Positions 9,743 through 24,427 are shown, counted from the first letter of the stretch. The stretch: 46,033 nucleotides of DNA from Bacteroidales bacterium UBA4345 (GCA_002396385.1 DGTD01000035.1:1-46033); one strand, 5' to 3'. Notes: a model not told the origin generated them from the letters alone. Numbers and translations: made by a program.

Positions 9743-9857
9743 GAAAAAGTCCCGATTTCAACACCTAAAAAGTCGGAAAAAGTCCCGATTTTTACACTCA
9801 AAAAGTCAGAAAAAGTCCCGATTTCAACACTCAAAAAGTCGGAAAAAGTCCCGATTC
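9743..9857. repeat. 33-bp direct tandem repeat, about 3.5 copies
   Basis: The core GAAAAAGTCCCGATT recurs at 9743, 9776, 9809 and 9842, exactly 33 bp apart, with spacer segments that differ by a few bases. Each unit also contains TCGG...CCGA, able to form a small hairpin. The period is eleven codons, and one minus-strand frame stays open through it (IGTFSDFLSVE-like units) but has no start. It lies directly before a truncated DUF4143 ATPase gene. Confidence 0.85.
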
Positions 9858-9878
9858 TGTTGTTGTAAACAGAATTAA

Positions 9879-10307
9879 TCATTACTTTTACAGCATGTTA
9901 AGAAGAAAAACAACATAAATGCAGTCTTAAACGATGAAAAAAGCGTCAACTTAGGTTCCGTCTACGAATCGGTGGTTGCACAGGAACTTCATGCCCACGG
10001 CTTCAAACTGCACTACTACGACAACAAGGTAAAGGGAGAAGTAGACTACCTGATAGACGACTACAACAATCTAACAGTACTGCCCATAGAAGTCAAGTCT
10101 GGCAAAAACTATAAAAGCCACAGCGCGCTCGACAGTTTTTTGGGAAACAAAGACTACGACATAAAGAAAGCCATTGTGTTCAGTAACGAACAAAAAGTGT
10201 ACGAAGAAAAAGGAATTTTATATCTACCCATCTACTACTGCATGTGTCTGAACAACAGGAAGGAAGAAGAATGCATCATCCCTCCTATTAAGTTTGCGGG
10301 GCTATAA
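9879..10307 (+). pseudogene. 3' remnant of a DUF4143 (AAA_14-type) ATPase gene
   Basis: The frame is open from just after a TAA at 9876 to the stop at 10307, but has no proper start; a GTG at 9972 falls inside the conserved domain. The translation carries LGSVYESVVAQELHAHG, a KGEVDYLI segment, VLPIEVKSGKNYKSHSALD and ILYLPIYYCMCL, which is the nuclease-like C-terminal DUF4143 domain of a common family of ATPases of unknown role in Bacteroidota. The N-terminal ATPase domain with Walker motifs, about two thirds of a normal ~400-residue protein, is missing. The 33-bp repeats stand where it should be, so a deletion probably removed it. Not expected to be functional. Confidence 0.8.
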
Positions 10308-10333
10308 GTAGCGAAAAAACGATAAAAAAGCGG

Positions 10334-10370
10334 AAAAAACAATTCCGCCGACAGGAGCGACTGCCGACGG
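10334..10370 (-). terminator. intrinsic terminator of dapF-dapL
   Basis: On the minus strand, arms CCGTCGGCAG (10370-10361) and CTGTCGGCGG (10354-10345) pair over 10 bp with two G-U pairs and a 6-nt loop, followed by a T-rich run (10344-10334). It lies about 40 bp after the dapL stop. Confidence 0.75.
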
Positions 10371-10411
10371 GATTTCCTTTTGGTGATTATTCAATATGCA
10401 ATGTGATAGAT

Positions 10412-11626
10412 TTAGAATCGCTTCATAGCCTCGATGGTGTTTTCGCGAGAGCCGAGCGAAGAGAAACGGATGTATCCCTCGCCAGAAGGGCCGAAGCCCA
10501 CACCAGGCGTAGTAACGATATTCTTTTCTTTGAGCAAGTAATCGAAAAATTCCCAAGAAGTTTGGTTATCGGGCGTCTTCGCCCAGATGTAAGGGCCATT
10601 AACCCCGCCATAAACAGCGAACCCGGCTTTGAGGAGCGATTCGCGGATAACCTTGGCATTGCCCAGGTAATAGTCGACCAACTGGCGAACCTGCGCCTTG
10701 CCTTCTGGAGTATAGACAGCCGCCGCACCGCGCTGAATAATGTAAGGCGTACCGTTGAACTTCGTGCACTGGCGGCGCAGCCACAACTTGTTCAGTTCAA
10801 CCACCTCGCCCTTAGCGCCTTTCGCCTTCACATCGTGAGGGATGACGGTAAAGCCGCAACGGGTACCGGTAAAGCCCGCATTCTTAGAGAAAGAGCGGAA
10901 TTCGATAGCGCAGTCGCGCGCCTCGGGTATTTCGAAAATAGAGTGCGGAACATCCTTCTCGGTAATAAAAGCCTCGTAAGCGGCATCGAAGAGGATGAGG
11001 GCACCTGTTTTGTGCGCATAATCGACAAAGACCTTCAACTGGCTTTTCGTAAGCGTCGTGCCAGTCGGGTTATTCGGGAAACAGAGGTAGATAAGGTCAA
11101 CCGGCTCCTTCGGCAGTTCAGGAACGAAGTCATTAGCCGCTGTAACCGGCATATAGACCAGGTTGCTCCACTGTCCGTTCGGCAACAAGTCGCCCGCACG
11201 GCCCGCCATAGCGTTCGTATCGACATAAACCGGATAGACAGGGTCGGTCAGGGCCACCTTGCAACTGTTGCTGAAGATGTCGCCAATGTTACCACAATCG
11301 CTTTTCGACCCGTCGGAGACAAAAATCTCGTCGACAGCCAGCGAAACACCATTTTGTTTATAATCGTCGGCAATAGCCTGTCTTAAAAATTCATAGCCCT
11401 GTTCAGGTCCATAACCATGAAACGACTCTTTATGAGCCATTTCGCAAATGGCTTTCTGCATTTCCATAATACAGGCGGCCGGTAGCGGCAGCGTAACATC
11501 GCCAATACCCATCTTGATAACCTGAGCCTGCGGATTGCCCTCTTTATAGGCCGCCACGCGGTGGGCTATTTCGGTAAAAAAGTACGAGCCGGGAAGTTTC
11601 AGGAAGTTATCGTTAACACTAATCAT
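10412..11626 (-). CDS. dapL: LL-diaminopimelate aminotransferase
   Basis: PLP-dependent fold-type I aminotransferase of 404 residues, the usual DapL length. It converts tetrahydrodipicolinate directly to LL-diaminopimelate in lysine and peptidoglycan synthesis, bypassing the succinyl/acetyl route. The start at 11626 (MISVNDNFLKLPGSYFF) fits the family N-terminus better than ATG 11635. Visible features: VIKMGIGDVTLPLP, HGYGPEQGYEFLRQAIA, DPVYPVYVDTN, FPNNPTGTTL, and the PLP lysine Lys248 in SFSKNAGFTGTRCGF. It is the second gene of an operon with dapF, 17 bp after the dapF stop. Identification is firm. Confidence 0.97.
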   Translation of the reverse strand: MISVNDNFLKLPGSYFFTEIAHRVAAYKEGNPQAQVIKMGIGDVTLPLPAACIMEMQKAICEMAHKESFHGYGPEQGYEFLRQAIADDYKQNGVSLAVDEIFVSDGSKSDCGNIGDIFSNSCKVALTDPVYPVYVDTNAMAGRAGDLLPNGQWSNLVYMPVTAANDFVPELPKEPVDLIYLCFPNNPTGTTLTKSQLKVFVDYAHKTGALILFDAAYEAFITEKDVPHSIFEIPEARDCAIEFRSFSKNAGFTGTRCGFTVIPHDVKAKGAKGEVVELNKLWLRRQCTKFNGTPYIIQRGAAAVYTPEGKAQVRQLVDYYLGNAKVIRESLLKAGFAVYGGVNGPYIWAKTPDNQTSWEFFDYLLKEKNIVTTPGVGFGPSGEGYIRFSSLGSRENTIEAMKRF

Positions 11627-11643
11627 AAACAGCAAAATCTAAT

Positions 11644-12483
11644 TTACACATCAATACTACCCGAGAAGACCGTAGTAGCGCCTCCCGTCATAAACACATG
11701 GTTGGAAACCTCGTCCCACTCAATCAGCAAATCGCCCCCGTTCAGTCTGACGGTCACCTTGCGCTCAGAGAGGCCATTAAGAATAGCGGCCACAGCGGTA
11801 GCACACGCACCCGTACCGCAAGCCATAGTCTCGCCTGCACCACGTTCCCAGACGCGCATACGTAAAGTTTGCCGGTCGATGACGTTCACAAACTCCGTAT
11901 TTGTACGGTGAGGGAAAAGTTCGTGGTTTTCAAAAGACGGGCCAACCTTCTCCAACGGGAAATTTTCCACACTTTCGTCTAGAAAGACAACGGCATGGGG
12001 GTTACCCATCGAAACAGCGGTAAAGCGGTAGTCGGTACCCAACACCCGTATAGGCAGTCCGACCACTTGGGGCAAATTGCTGACAACAGGCACCAGCCGA
12101 GGAGTAAGAACCGGCTCTCCCATATCGACAGTAACCGTGTTCACCTTACCATCGGGGCCCAAATGCAAATTCAGGACTTTGACCCCGGCCTTCGTCTCCA
12201 AACTGACACAGGTCTTGTGGGTGAGTCCGTTATCGTAGACATATTTCCCTACGCAACGGGACGCATTTCCGCACATTTCGGCTTCAGACCCATCGGAATT
12301 GAACATCCGCATACGGAAATCGCACGAATCGGAAGGAAGGATGAGAACCAGACCATCGGAACCAATACCCGTATGTCGGTCACTCACCTTAACAGCCACA
12401 TCGCTAGGATTGGCAACAGACTCTTTAAAGCCGTTGACATAAACATAGTCGTTTGAAATGCCGTGCATCTTTGTGAATAACAT
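11644..12483 (-). CDS. dapF: diaminopimelate epimerase
   Basis: PLP-independent racemase of 279 residues that converts LL- to meso-diaminopimelate. Both catalytic cysteines are present: Cys71 in the [16 protein letters not shown] segment and Cys222 in [16 protein letters not shown]. The ATG at 12483 ([16 protein letters not shown]) fits the family better than one two codons upstream. It is the first gene of the dapF-dapL operon, so the two enzymes acting in sequence are made together; a TACCTTTG -7 box lies about 30 bp upstream. No anomalies seen. Confidence 0.97.
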   Translation of the reverse strand: MLFTKMHGISNDYVYVNGFKESVANPSDVAVKVSDRHTGIGSDGLVLILPSDSCDFRMRMFNSDGSEAEMCGNASRCVGKYVYDNGLTHKTCVSLETKAGVKVLNLHLGPDGKVNTVTVDMGEPVLTPRLVPVVSNLPQVVGLPIRVLGTDYRFTAVSMGNPHAVVFLDESVENFPLEKVGPSFENHELFPHRTNTEFVNVIDRQTLRMRVWERGAGETMACGTGACATAVAAILNGLSERKVTVRLNGGDLLIEWDEVSNHVFMTGGATTVFSGSIDV

Positions 12484-12513
12484 AACCATGAGGTTTTATT
12501 GGTTTCTGCAATG

Positions 12514-12521
12514 CAAAGGTA
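12514..12521 (-). promoter_or_regulatory. -7 promoter box (TACCTTTG) of dapF-dapL
   Basis: TACCTTTG on the minus strand matches TAnnTTTG, 30 bp upstream of the dapF ATG. No -33 TTG at the usual distance was found. Confidence 0.45.
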
Positions 12522-12738
12522 GAGTAAAAGCAACTCCACTTTGGGTATTTGGCACGAGTAAAAAGGGAAAAAACAGAAGAAAATTACAAATTGAAAGTTT
12601 ACAGCATATTCTCAATTACGGTTCGTATAAAAACAGGCAAGCAAAATAACAAAACGTTATATTTTAAAACCATTCACAAACAATATCGACAGCACATGCC
12701 ACAAAAAAAGCTATTAACCCGTAATACAACTGGCAAAA

Positions 12739-12788
12739 GTGAAAACTCTTTGCCCGAAACAGAAAGCATTCGGGCAAAGAGTTTTCAC
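12739..12788 (-). terminator. perfect 20-bp inverted repeat, probable terminator of the rSAM-1 operon
   Basis: Arms at 12739-12758 (GTGAAAACTCTTTGCCCGAA) and 12769-12788 are exact reverse complements around a 10-nt loop. Read on the minus strand it follows the HExxH gene by about 57 bp, and the 3' arm is followed by TTTTGCC, only a short T run. It could also act in both directions. Confidence 0.6.
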
Positions 12789-12845
12789 GACACCAGCCAG
12801 ACAAGGCCCCCAAAAGAGAGGGGGGACAAGCAATAAACCGTTAGT

Positions 12846-13787
12846 TTATTTCAACAAGAGTTTCCTCATTGCGACACACAAATCAGAATCAGATCCGTAA
12901 CAGAGCAGGAAACTGAAGTTGTCTGCCAATATTTCCTCAGGATCAATAATGTAACTTGTAGAGTTTCCAACCTTGTCGTAGAAGTCTTCGGCTTCATCAA
13001 CATCGTGTATAACAGGCTCGCCGTCCTTCAAGACAAGTTCACACTTCTCTTTGTCGATTTCGAGCAATCCGACTTTCAGATAATCGAAGAAAGAACCACC
13101 GTTCCATTCTTCATCGGAATAGATAAACATGGCACAATCGACCTTCTTCCCGCCAATCTTGAAAGTGGCGTACGTGTTGTGGTGGTCAACATCGGGGTTG
13201 GAAATCATTCTGTTCTTAAACGACTCTGGCACAGCAATGTCTTTCTTGAGGGTATTAAAACCAATCAGTTCGTAGATTTTCTTTTTAAAATCGGGATTGT
13301 TACGTGTAAGAACATGGAACAGTTCGTGTGCAATCAGCCGAGAGTCAATGTCAACTTCAGCACTTGAACCGAAAGCCACGCCCTCTTTACGTGTATAAGC
13401 CAAACAACCGCCCTCTTCATTCATTGAAGACAACATAAACGGGATTTTCTCGGGGAGCGGCAACTTATAGCCTTCCTTTTTGATGATTGCATTCAATCCA
13501 GCCACACCTTTCATGGCGGACTCTTTATCTTCTTCATTCCACGAGCGGGTCTGGTCTTTGACAAAAGCAACCACATCGTCATACGACACGCCTTCTTTTT
13601 TGAGACGCGACAAAACATCGAACTTTCCCCAGTTAGCGAGATAGGCAGTACCCGTAGTCAGATATTCAGCCGTCTGCTCTTTGGAATAGAACACAGGATT
13701 GATCAACTTCACCGCATCAGCAGCGAAAGAAGGGACAGAAGAGAAAAAGCCTACAAAAAAGGCGATTGAAGTAAATAACTTTTTCAT
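12846..13787 (-). CDS. exported HExxH putative zinc metalloprotease
   Basis: 313 residues from the ATG at 13787, chosen because MKKLFTSIAFFVGFFSSVPSF is a clear signal peptide; the longer frame to 13916 overlaps the preceding gene. His154-Glu155-Leu-Phe-His158 (LIAHELFHVL) is a zinc-protease motif. About 125 residues later, DPEEILADNF offers a glutamate third ligand (near residue 285) in the Glu-x-x-x-Asp context of gluzincins, so an M1/M4-like fold is likely. I recognise no named family. It is the last gene of the run rSAM-1, lipoprotein-1, HExxH, 118 bp after lipoprotein-1, so it may process or act on the product of that cassette; this is inference from position only. The long hairpin downstream would end the transcript. 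Confidence 0.8.
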   Translation of the reverse strand: MKKLFTSIAFFVGFFSSVPSFAADAVKLINPVFYSKEQTAEYLTTGTAYLANWGKFDVLSRLKKEGVSYDDVVAFVKDQTRSWNEEDKESAMKGVAGLNAIIKKEGYKLPLPEKIPFMLSSMNEEGGCLAYTRKEGVAFGSSAEVDIDSRLIAHELFHVLTRNNPDFKKKIYELIGFNTLKKDIAVPESFKNRMISNPDVDHHNTYATFKIGGKKVDCAMFIYSDEEWNGGSFFDYLKVGLLEIDKEKCELVLKDGEPVIHDVDEAEDFYDKVGNSTSYIIDPEEILADNFSFLLCYGSDSDLCVAMRKLLLK

Positions 13788-13905
13788 GACATAGTTTATT
13801 ATAACAATATTTTTTAAATACAAAAAAAACTGATTATCCAACAGTTCATACCACTTTTTCCTACAGGCAAAAGGAGCACGAACCCCACGTATCACGCCTA
13901 AAAGA

Positions 13906-14451
13906 CTACGGTTCACCCGTTAGCAGTTTATACATATCAGACTCCTCCTTAGATAGAGCGTCTAATTCATTGTTCGCCACCTTACTGAGTACGTAAGAAG
14001 CGAGCCCCATACTCTTTTTTGAAAGCAGCACCTTCCGAAAAAGACCGTAATCATTTTTTCGAATGTTAAACACCACATACTCGCTATCGGGAGTCAGTTC
14101 AGTACCCTTTTCCAAATCGGTTTCGACTCCGTTGTTTCTGATAAGTTGGTTCACACACTTATAGCAAATATCGTAGATTTGCACGTCATAACCATTTCTG
14201 ACCATGTGTTTTAGCAATGTTTCAGCATAAACAGGCAGTTTGTGTCCCGCATTTTCGGCACCACACGCTTCGCAGCCCGAAGCATAAACGATGTCACCAG
14301 GATCGTAACACATGGCAGTTTCGGGCAGTAGATCGGCGTTGTCGCCAATTTCATACGTTCCGAGTTTATTCAGGTTTTCAGCAAGGCTTTTTTCTGATTG
14401 GCAGTTGCTAAAAAGAAGACTACCAAATAAAATAGAGAGTTTCTTTTTCAT
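13906..14451 (-). CDS. Cys-rich lipoprotein of rSAM/lipoprotein system, copy 1
   Basis: 181 residues. MKKKLSILFGSLLFSNCQSE carries a lipobox-like end with Cys17. The mature part has five further cysteines in a pattern shared with the paralogue at 21920-22486: AMCY, a CEAC pair and a CYKC pair. A conserved helical middle (MVRNGYDV, VNQLIRNNG) and a region ending FRKVLLSKK follow. The two CxxC pairs suggest a metal site or thioether/disulfide chemistry. It starts 9 bp after the rSAM gene stop, a tight coupling, so it is the likely partner or substrate of that enzyme. From memory this matches curated families described as an rSAM/lipoprotein system of unknown function (TIGR04133/TIGR04134); a search is needed to confirm. 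Confidence 0.8.
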   Translation of the reverse strand: MKKKLSILFGSLLFSNCQSEKSLAENLNKLGTYEIGDNADLLPETAMCYDPGDIVYASGCEACGAENAGHKLPVYAETLLKHMVRNGYDVQIYDICYKCVNQLIRNNGVETDLEKGTELTPDSEYVVFNIRKNDYGLFRKVLLSKKSMGLASYVLSKVANNELDALSKEESDMYKLLTGEP

Positions 14452-14460
14452 ACAGAAGAA

Positions 14461-15501
14461 TCAAACAATCTTTTTAAACTGATGGTTAAGACTAGTATCG
14501 GAGGCGGTTGGGTCGCCGTGGAGGATATTTGCGACCTCGCGACACCCACCATCGCATATTTTTTTCATATTGCATCCGTCGCAAGACTGCGGTTTATAGG
14601 CACTGTCGGCGAAAAGCCTCCAATAATCCACATCCGCAATCATCGGTTGGGCAAGCACATGTCCTACCACACGAGGTGAATGGTTACAAGTTCGGATTTG
14701 TCCGGCCGGGTCAACAACAAAGAAATGCGAGGCAGCAGAACAACGGTAACCAAACTTCAGCCACTCGTAACCCAACTCGTCGTCGATGGAGCAACCGGCA
14801 ATTTCGGTTCCCAGACTTCCATAGCGCTTCGCATAAGAAAGCACCTTTTCCGCCGTATCGAGCATACCCTTCAGTTGTTCGTGCGACAGCAGAAGCTCAT
14901 CCATATTAGCCAGCCCCCTCCCCCCAGGAAGGAATCTGTTCAGCAACACAGTCGACGCACCGTGTAGCAACGGCATAGAAATATTTTGAAAAAGCTCCCC
15001 GTAATTGATTTTGGTAACCGTAATGTTAGCCGTAGTAGTCACACCGAGTTCTTTTGCCCGTTGAAACCACCGCAAGACATCCGTAACATGGTCATAGCCG
15101 GTAAGTTTCTTGAACGTTTTGTAACCCGGCACACTTAGGCAGAGGTGAACATCTTGTTCGTTAAAGAGACGCAACCACTCGTCGTTCATAGCCCTACCAT
15201 TAGAAATGAGCACTATCTTTCTGTTGATGCCACGTTTAGCACCCTCGGCACGTATGTGCCTGATGATGTCGGCCGCTTCTTTCTTTAGTATTGCCTCACC
15301 GCCAGTAATAGAAAAAGACTCAACACCGGCATCGTAGAGTCTGCACACAGTTTGCATCCACCCGCGCAAGTTCATTTCCTCCCCAACAGGGTAATTCGAA
15401 ATTGGAGCATACCACGGGCAAGAACAGAACAGACACTTATGGTTACATTTATAAGTCAGTTCCAAAACAGCCGATTTCGGTAGTTTAACACTATAGTCCA
15501 T
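14461..15501 (-). CDS. radical SAM/SPASM enzyme of rSAM/lipoprotein system, copy 1
   Basis: 346 residues from the ATG at 15501; the frame extends upstream with a hydrophobic non-conserved stretch, and the paralogue begins at the equivalent place. The radical SAM cluster motif is Cys19-x3-Cys23-x2-Cys26 (CNHKCLFC), followed by the SAM-binding FSITGGEAILKKE. The C-terminal SPASM region carries auxiliary-cluster cysteines: GYRCSAA, IRTCNHSP, and CDGC..ICDGGC. SPASM enzymes modify peptides or proteins, commonly forming thioether or C-C bonds, and the adjacent Cys-rich lipoprotein is the natural candidate partner. The promoter at 15524-15552 drives it away from the divergent beta-helix gene. Family is firm; the reaction is unknown. 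Confidence 0.9.
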   Translation of the reverse strand: MDYSVKLPKSAVLELTYKCNHKCLFCSCPWYAPISNYPVGEEMNLRGWMQTVCRLYDAGVESFSITGGEAILKKEAADIIRHIRAEGAKRGINRKIVLISNGRAMNDEWLRLFNEQDVHLCLSVPGYKTFKKLTGYDHVTDVLRWFQRAKELGVTTTANITVTKINYGELFQNISMPLLHGASTVLLNRFLPGGRGLANMDELLLSHEQLKGMLDTAEKVLSYAKRYGSLGTEIAGCSIDDELGYEWLKFGYRCSAASHFFVVDPAGQIRTCNHSPRVVGHVLAQPMIADVDYWRLFADSAYKPQSCDGCNMKKICDGGCREVANILHGDPTASDTSLNHQFKKIV

Positions 15502-15523
15502 TACTAACAGAAGGATTAGAATC

Positions 15524-15552
15524 CAAATATACAAAATATCTATAAAAAACAA
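15524..15552 (-). promoter_or_regulatory. promoter of the rSAM-1 operon
   Basis: On the minus strand, TTG (15552-15550), 18 nt spacer, then TATATTTG (15531-15524). This fits the Bacteroidota -33/-7 pattern and lies 22 bp before the rSAM ATG. Confidence 0.6.
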
Positions 15553-15753
15553 GAAGTGTTTTGTATAACCGAAATCATTATCCACGTAAAACCACCAACC
15601 GGATTGTTATATGCGGGAGATGACCTAAAAATCACAACAACTTGGGGGAAAAGTCATAAACACAACAGAAACAGTTTTTATAAATTGCATCTTGAAAATA
15701 ACATTAACTCATTTGAACGCTCCCTCACCAAACAGGGGAAAAAGATTTACGAT

Positions 15754-21806
<6,053 letters not shown>

Positions 21807-21828
21807 AACAAGCTAGCTTTAAAACATC

Positions 21829-21915
21829 ATTATAGGACGAAGCGAACCCCTATAACACCGTTGTTGGACAAACCCAGCAACGGTGCTATAGAAGCTATTA
21901 ACTTTGTCCTATAAT
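21829..21915. terminator. nested inverted repeat between convergent genes
   Basis: Outer arms ATTATAGGAC (21829-21838) and GTCCTATAAT (21906-21915) are exact complements. Inside them, 21851-21867 (TATAACACCGTTGTTGG) pairs with 21874-21890, 15 of 17 positions matching. It separates the convergent GH2 and lipoprotein-2 genes and probably ends transcription from both sides, though it lacks the long T runs of the other terminators here. Confidence 0.6.
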
Positions 21916-21919
21916 CATA

Positions 21920-22486
21920 TTATCTATGTAACTGATTTTTAATAGGCTTACCGGTCATCAGCAAATACAGTTTGGCCTCTTCTTCGGAGAAAGAGGTAGG
22001 CTTCTTATCGACCATTTTGTCTACCAGTTTAGAAAAGACGAATATATTCTGAAAATTCGTAATCAACACTTTACGATAGACCTTATCATCTTTGTGCTTG
22101 ATGTTGAGCACTATATAATCGCTATTTACATCAAGTAAAGCACCATGCTCCATATCGGTGCTAATTTTACCCTGCCTGATGAGTTTGTTCAGGCACTGGT
22201 AGCACAAATACTCCTTTTCAACGTCAAATCCATTCCGAACTAAAGATGTAATTGAACGTTCATCGAAGAATTTGCTGTACACCTCAGTACCACAGACGCT
22301 ACAGTTTGCAACAGTTTCGAGGGGGCCCGCCGGCTCGTAACACATTGCATCGTCGGGGAAAAAAGCCGGATTTTCGTCTTCTTTGCCAAGCGATTTCAAG
22401 TTGTCGACGAGGCTAGTCGACGCTTGACAGGAATTGTTTATAAAAACCAAAATGCTGCTAAATAGTAAAGAGAGTCCTTTTTTCAT
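21920..22486 (-). CDS. Cys-rich lipoprotein of rSAM/lipoprotein system, copy 2
   Basis: 188 residues; N-terminus MKKGLSLLFSSILVFINNSC with lipobox-like Cys20. It is paralogous to the lipoprotein at 13906-14451 and shares the AMCY motif, one CxxC (CSVC), the LVRNGFDV helix, the CYQC pair, the LIR segment, STDMEHG and a final YRKVL motif. Its ATG overlaps the rSAM-2 stop as ATGA, so translation is coupled. Only the cysteine framework and helices are conserved; surface segments have diverged, so the copies may serve different partners. It acts outside the inner membrane if the lipobox is used. Function unknown; substrate or partner of the rSAM enzyme is inferred from coupling. Confidence 0.8.
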   Translation of the reverse strand: MKKGLSLLFSSILVFINNSCQASTSLVDNLKSLGKEDENPAFFPDDAMCYEPAGPLETVANCSVCGTEVYSKFFDERSITSLVRNGFDVEKEYLCYQCLNKLIRQGKISTDMEHGALLDVNSDYIVLNIKHKDDKVYRKVLITNFQNIFVFSKLVDKMVDKKPTSFSEEEAKLYLLMTGKPIKNQLHR

Positions 22487-23532
22487 ATTTTATTGTGAAT
22501 CGGTTTTAAAGGATGGTTAAGACTGGTATCGGATGCGGTTGGGTCACCGTGTAGGATGTTCGCCACCTCGCGGCAACCGCCGTCGCACAGTTTCTGCAGG
22601 TTGCAGCCGTTGCACGCCTGCGGTTTATAGCGGTTGTTGGCAAACAGGTTCCAATAGTCCGTATCGGTAACCATTGGTTCAGCCAGCACGTGGCCCACAA
22701 TGTGTGGCGAGTGGTTGCAGGTGCGTAGCTGTCCGGCAGGGTCAACCACAAAGAAGTTCGACGCGGCCGAACAGCGATAGCCGAACTTTATATGGCTGTA
22801 TTTTAGTTCGTCGTCGATGGTGCAACCGGCGATTTCCGTACCCAGGCTGGCATTACGGTTTGCATAAGAAAGCACCTCTTCGGCCGTGTCGAGCAGTCCT
22901 TTCAACTGTTCGTGCGAAAGAAGCAGTTGGTCTATATGCAGCAAGCCCCTCCCACCGGGAAGGAATCTGTTCAGCAACACCGTCGACGCTCCGTTAATCA
23001 GCGCCATCGAAATGTTTTTGAAAAGCTCGCCGTAGTTGATTTTGGTGACGGTGATGTTCGCCGTAGTAGAAACACCGACCTCTTTGGCTCTTCTAAACCA
23101 GTGCAACACCCCCTCCACATTGTCGTTGCCAGTCAGTCGCTTAAAGGTTTTGTAGCCGGGCATACTTAAGCAGAGGTGCACGTTCTGCTCCTTAAAGAAG
23201 TGGAGCCATTCGTCACTCATGGCCTTACCGTTTGAAATCAAGACCATCTGGTGGTCGAAACCGCGTCGATGTCCCTCATCGCGAATGTATCTCACAATGT
23301 CGGGGGTCTCTTTTTTCAAGATGGCCTCACCACCGGTAATCGAGAACTTCTCGACGCCGGCATCGTAGAGCCTGTCGATGGCCCGCTTCCACTGGGTCAA
23401 GTCCAATTCCTCTTTTACTGGGTAGACCGAAGAAGGGGCATACCAGGGGCAAGAGCAGAACAGGCATTTATGGTTGCATTTATACGTCAGTTCTAGGACG
23501 ACCAGTTTCGGAAGTTTTACGGTGTTTCCCAT
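22483..23532 (-). CDS. radical SAM/SPASM enzyme of rSAM/lipoprotein system, copy 2
   Basis: 349 residues, closely similar along its whole length to rSAM-1. The motif Cys19-x3-Cys23-x2-Cys26 is at the same positions, as are FSITGGEAILKKE, the NRFLPGGRGL segment, and the SPASM cysteines (GYRCSAA, LRTCNHSP, CNGC..LCDGGC). The tail ILHGDPTASDTSLNH is identical in both paralogues, a striking conservation at an end that is usually free to vary. Start at 23532. A gene for an exported protein ends 52 bp upstream on the same strand, and no promoter box is seen in that gap, so the three genes may form one transcript. As for copy 1, SPASM membership implies peptide or protein modification; the product is unknown. 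Confidence 0.9.
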   Translation of the reverse strand: MGNTVKLPKLVVLELTYKCNHKCLFCSCPWYAPSSVYPVKEELDLTQWKRAIDRLYDAGVEKFSITGGEAILKKETPDIVRYIRDEGHRRGFDHQMVLISNGKAMSDEWLHFFKEQNVHLCLSMPGYKTFKRLTGNDNVEGVLHWFRRAKEVGVSTTANITVTKINYGELFKNISMALINGASTVLLNRFLPGGRGLLHIDQLLLSHEQLKGLLDTAEEVLSYANRNASLGTEIAGCTIDDELKYSHIKFGYRCSAASNFFVVDPAGQLRTCNHSPHIVGHVLAEPMVTDTDYWNLFANNRYKPQACNGCNLQKLCDGGCREVANILHGDPTASDTSLNHPLKPIHNKI

Positions 23533-23584
23533 TTTTTCGTAGATAACATATTCAGACCTCAGTGGCCAGACGTAGAGCGAGGAA

Positions 23585-24427
23585 CTATTTATAAGAAATT
23601 ACCCGGTACTCAACATAGTATTCGCGTGAAAGGCTGAATCCACCTTCCGAACGATCTTCTTTAGTTGTCTCTACATAACGCTTAACCCAATTACCGAAAC
23701 GGTCTCTTTTGGCAATCTTGTATTCTATGGTATCCTCACCCTCTGTTTCGCTGCTCCCCTTCCATTTCGAGATGGCAGACACCAAATTTAGCGATTCGTC
23801 GTAGCTGTATTCTATTTCAATACCAAGCATACCACGATAGTCCATAGAATTTAACATACCATTATCGTCGTAGGAAAAACGAATAGAAGGTGAACCCATG
23901 AAGTTTTCGTCCAAAGAATACTCAACCAATTGTCCACGAGCGTTCCGCTTCGCCGTCCAAACTACACCCGTACCATATTCGCCAGGCAAAGGAGGATAAA
24001 CAGCCTTACCATCCGGGTTGAAAGAAAAATTCCTTACTTTCACTCCATCATCAAACACACAATACTGCGAGATATAGTCAAAACCATATTTAGCTATTCT
24101 TTCGTCGAACTCATCCAAGTCATAATTATACAGAGAGTCCGTCTCAACATAGAATACAATCACCCTTTCAACGTCGCCCCTCACATCGTGCAACTTAGCG
24201 TCGGCCGACCTAAAGCGAGTCCTAGAGACCTCACCAGCCACTGCATTTTCTATTGCCAGAATATCCTTTTTCGCCTCACACCTAAAGTTAGCCTTATATT
24301 CATTGTAAAGCTTGAGCCATTCCGCATCTTTAGGGCCGACCTCCTCATACAGAGGTTCTGTCGCAGCACCAGCTTCAGCAATTGAGAGTAAAGCAATAAA
24401 ACAGGATAGGTGTAAATATCGTTTCAT
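23585..24427 (-). CDS. exported protein with YD-like beta repeats, unknown function
   Basis: 280 residues from the ATG at 24427, which gives the signal peptide MKRYLHLSCFIALLSIAEAG; the frame upstream of it is non-conserved and hydrophobic. The C-terminal half has short aromatic beta-hairpin repeats such as IRFSYDDNGMLNSMDYRG and IEIEYSYDESLNLVS, like the RHS/YD-type repeats common in exported Bacteroidota proteins. No catalytic motif was recognised. It precedes rSAM-2 by 52 bp on the same strand and so may belong to that cassette. It is not homologous by eye to the HExxH protein at the end of cassette 1. Confidence 0.65.
   Translation of the reverse strand: MKRYLHLSCFIALLSIAEAGAATEPLYEEVGPKDAEWLKLYNEYKANFRCEAKKDILAIENAVAGEVSRTRFRSADAKLHDVRGDVERVIVFYVETDSLYNYDLDEFDERIAKYGFDYISQYCVFDDGVKVRNFSFNPDGKAVYPPLPGEYGTGVVWTAKRNARGQLVEYSLDENFMGSPSIRFSYDDNGMLNSMDYRGMLGIEIEYSYDESLNLVSAISKWKGSSETEGEDTIEYKIAKRDRFGNWVKRYVETTKEDRSEGGFSLSREYYVEYRVISYK

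Larger units (their letters stand above)
12484..12845. other. intergenic region between dapF and the HExxH gene
   Basis: About 360 bp. It holds the dapF -7 box at its left and the long perfect hairpin at 12739-12788. A 95-codon plus-strand frame (12549-12836) runs through the hairpin and is very Lys/Thr/Gln-rich without domain features; I do not consider it a gene. Confidence 0.5.

Noticed and set aside
9743..9857. CRISPR array
   Set aside because: Whole 33-bp units repeat with no unique spacers, and no cas genes are present.
12549..12836. 95-codon plus-strand frame between dapF and the HExxH gene
   Set aside because: Runs through the perfect hairpin and has low-complexity Lys/Thr/Gln composition, so it is a chance frame.
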